A stretch of 64,000 nt of DNA from Moniliella sp. 'wahieum' (lineage: Eukaryota > Basidiomycota > Moniliellomycetes > Moniliellales > Moniliellaceae), in the NCBI GenBank assembly GCA_003971905.1, contig RSEE01000052.1, forward strand, positions 62,001 through 126,000, in the 5' to 3' direction. Below are positions 63,096 through 64,000 of this stretch, piece after piece. The stretch's first letter is position 1, and the number at the start of each line of letters is the position of its first letter. Under the pieces are notes generated by a model. It worked only from the letters and a program-made list of their open reading frames with translations, made no database searches and had not been told where the DNA came from. A program made the position numbers and the translations under genes.

Positions 63096-64000
63096 AGTGC
63101 GTCACCGCGAAGGGAGACGCAATCGGTCTTAGTAGTGACGGGTGACGCGCAATCACATACAATACGCGTCCATGTTCAACGACGTTTTCTCAACATTTTC
63201 TCAATCTCCTGAAGAAACCTGGGAACCTGCGTATTAGGCCTGGGTTCCTGAGTGCCTGAGTCTCAGGCCCGAGGGCGTCTTCTTCAGCCCTTTCAGCCTT
63301 ATAAGCTTCAGAGCGCTCAGCCTTGTCAAGCTTCAGGCTTATATTCATTAATCATTCTTCAAGCTCTTCAATAAGCTTCAAAAAGCTTCACTAGTCACTA
63401 GTCACTAGCCACTAGCCACTAGCTTCACTAGCGTCATCGATCAACGTAATAGCAGGTTACCGGTTATGCTTGACTAATATATGCACCACGCGGTGCAGTC
63501 TGTGCACATCCAGCACATCCTCCTTCTCTGGAGTCCTCATGCACTCATGTATATACTCAGTACTCAGTCGAGTGCTATTATAAGTACTAATAATAATCGA
63601 TCAATCAAAACGGTTCTCTATTCTCACTTAATTTTTGTTTTACCAATCTCTTCGTGTGCCTTAAAACGTTAAGTCATGATGCATGAAGAAAAGACCGCGC
63701 GCTACCCCTGCTTCCCCTCGTCAAGGAGAGTCCGGCTCTTCCGGTTACTTCGTCACCAAAATACTCTTGACAAGTCAGTGACTAGTGACTAATGAACGGT
63801 GACCAGAGGACGCTAGTAAAGCTTAGCTGGAAGCTCGAAGCTCGAAGAGCTTGAGGCCAGAGGCTCAGGCCTGAGGCTAGCTTGAACCTATAATAGCTTG
63901 AAGTTTGAAGTCGCTGGTACTATATTGTTCGCTTCAGCTGTCACTCATGTCACATGCCATGTCACGCGTCATCACACGTAACAAGTACTCAGAATTATTG
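63096..64000. other. intergenic, heptamer-rich window end
   Basis: No gene is supported. Contains AAGCTTC/AAGCTC motifs (63300-63390), the ACTAG array (63388-63431), AGTACTC motifs (63553-63565) and AGCTCGA repeats (63832-63850). Confidence 0.5.
63388..63431. repeat. TCACTAG/CCACTAG heptamer array
   Basis: Units TCACTAG (three) and CCACTAG (two) are contiguous, then CTTCACTAG. ACTAGT palindromes arise at the unit joints. Confidence 0.9.

Noticed and set aside
2010-63431. Heptamer arrays as telomere or subtelomere repeats
   Set aside because: They are scattered, of many different sequences and only 2-7 units long, with no TTAGGG-type unit or terminal array.

Overview
The window is nuclear DNA of a fungus. 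The evidence is spliceosomal introns of about 64-178 bp (GTATGT/GTACGT donors, CTGAC-like branch points, CCCAG-type acceptors), a Zn(II)2Cys6 regulator, a TORC2 HbrB-family subunit, both subunits of mitochondrial NAD-isocitrate dehydrogenase, a fungal-type low-Mr thioredoxin reductase, and GC-rich coding DNA. A basidiomycete or an early-diverging fungus fits best; the phylum cannot be fixed from this window.

Layout. 1-17.3 kb is housekeeping-gene dense: 3' end of a Sec7/PH Arf-GEF-like gene (+), a long unrecognised gene (+), a PQ-loop (SLC66A2/ANY1-like) protein (+), NAD-IDH subunits IDH2 (-) and IDH1 (+) head to head, a membrane-anchored adhesin-like protein (+), a Rab5 GTPase (-) and thioredoxin reductase (-). 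17.4-29.8 kb is a large inverted duplication with two arms of about 2.7 kb. Each arm carries a copy of an unrecognised basic coiled-coil-like gene. The 7 kb between the arms holds an unrecognised gene, a BIG1/VOA1-like ER protein, a histidine-phosphatase family protein, a HbrB/BIT61-like TORC2 subunit and a short non-autonomous retroelement. 29.9-33.3 kb is a near full-length non-LTR retrotransposon with reverse transcriptase (YLDD box), CCHC knuckle and a restriction-like endonuclease region. 33.8-39.4 kb holds thioredoxin (+), malate dehydrogenase (-) and a phosphoglycerate-mutase-family protein (+). From 39.4 kb genes thin out: a Zn2Cys6 factor (-), ribosomal protein eS26 (+), a few small genes, an apparent solo LTR (51.1-51.95 kb), a C2H2 factor (-) and a 5'-truncated copy of the same retrotransposon (61.9-63.1 kb, -).

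Two properties run through the window. First, most conserved genes are interrupted by single-base frame shifts while amino-acid similarity continues in the next frame. eS26 is intact and the IDH genes shift many times, so I read this as mostly uncorrected assembly or sequencing indels, and gene spans here are reconstructed across shifts. Second, the intergenic DNA, above all at 38-50 kb and 55-64 kb, is studded with short tandem arrays of 7-bp units. Each unit is usually a self-complementary hexamer of form A-(4-bp palindrome)-T plus one base (AACGTTG, ATCGATG, AAGCTTG, ACATGTC, ACTAGTC, AGTACTA and others). The arrays keep the 7-bp register even where the hexamer changes. I know of no described element class like this and it is the main candidate for something new.

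Functionally, IDH1/IDH2 and malate dehydrogenase are central carbon enzymes, with the two IDH subunits sharing one divergent promoter. Thioredoxin and thioredoxin reductase form one redox couple but lie 17 kb apart. Rab5, the Arf-GEF-like protein, the PQ-loop protein and the BIG1/VOA1-like protein all belong to endomembrane biology.
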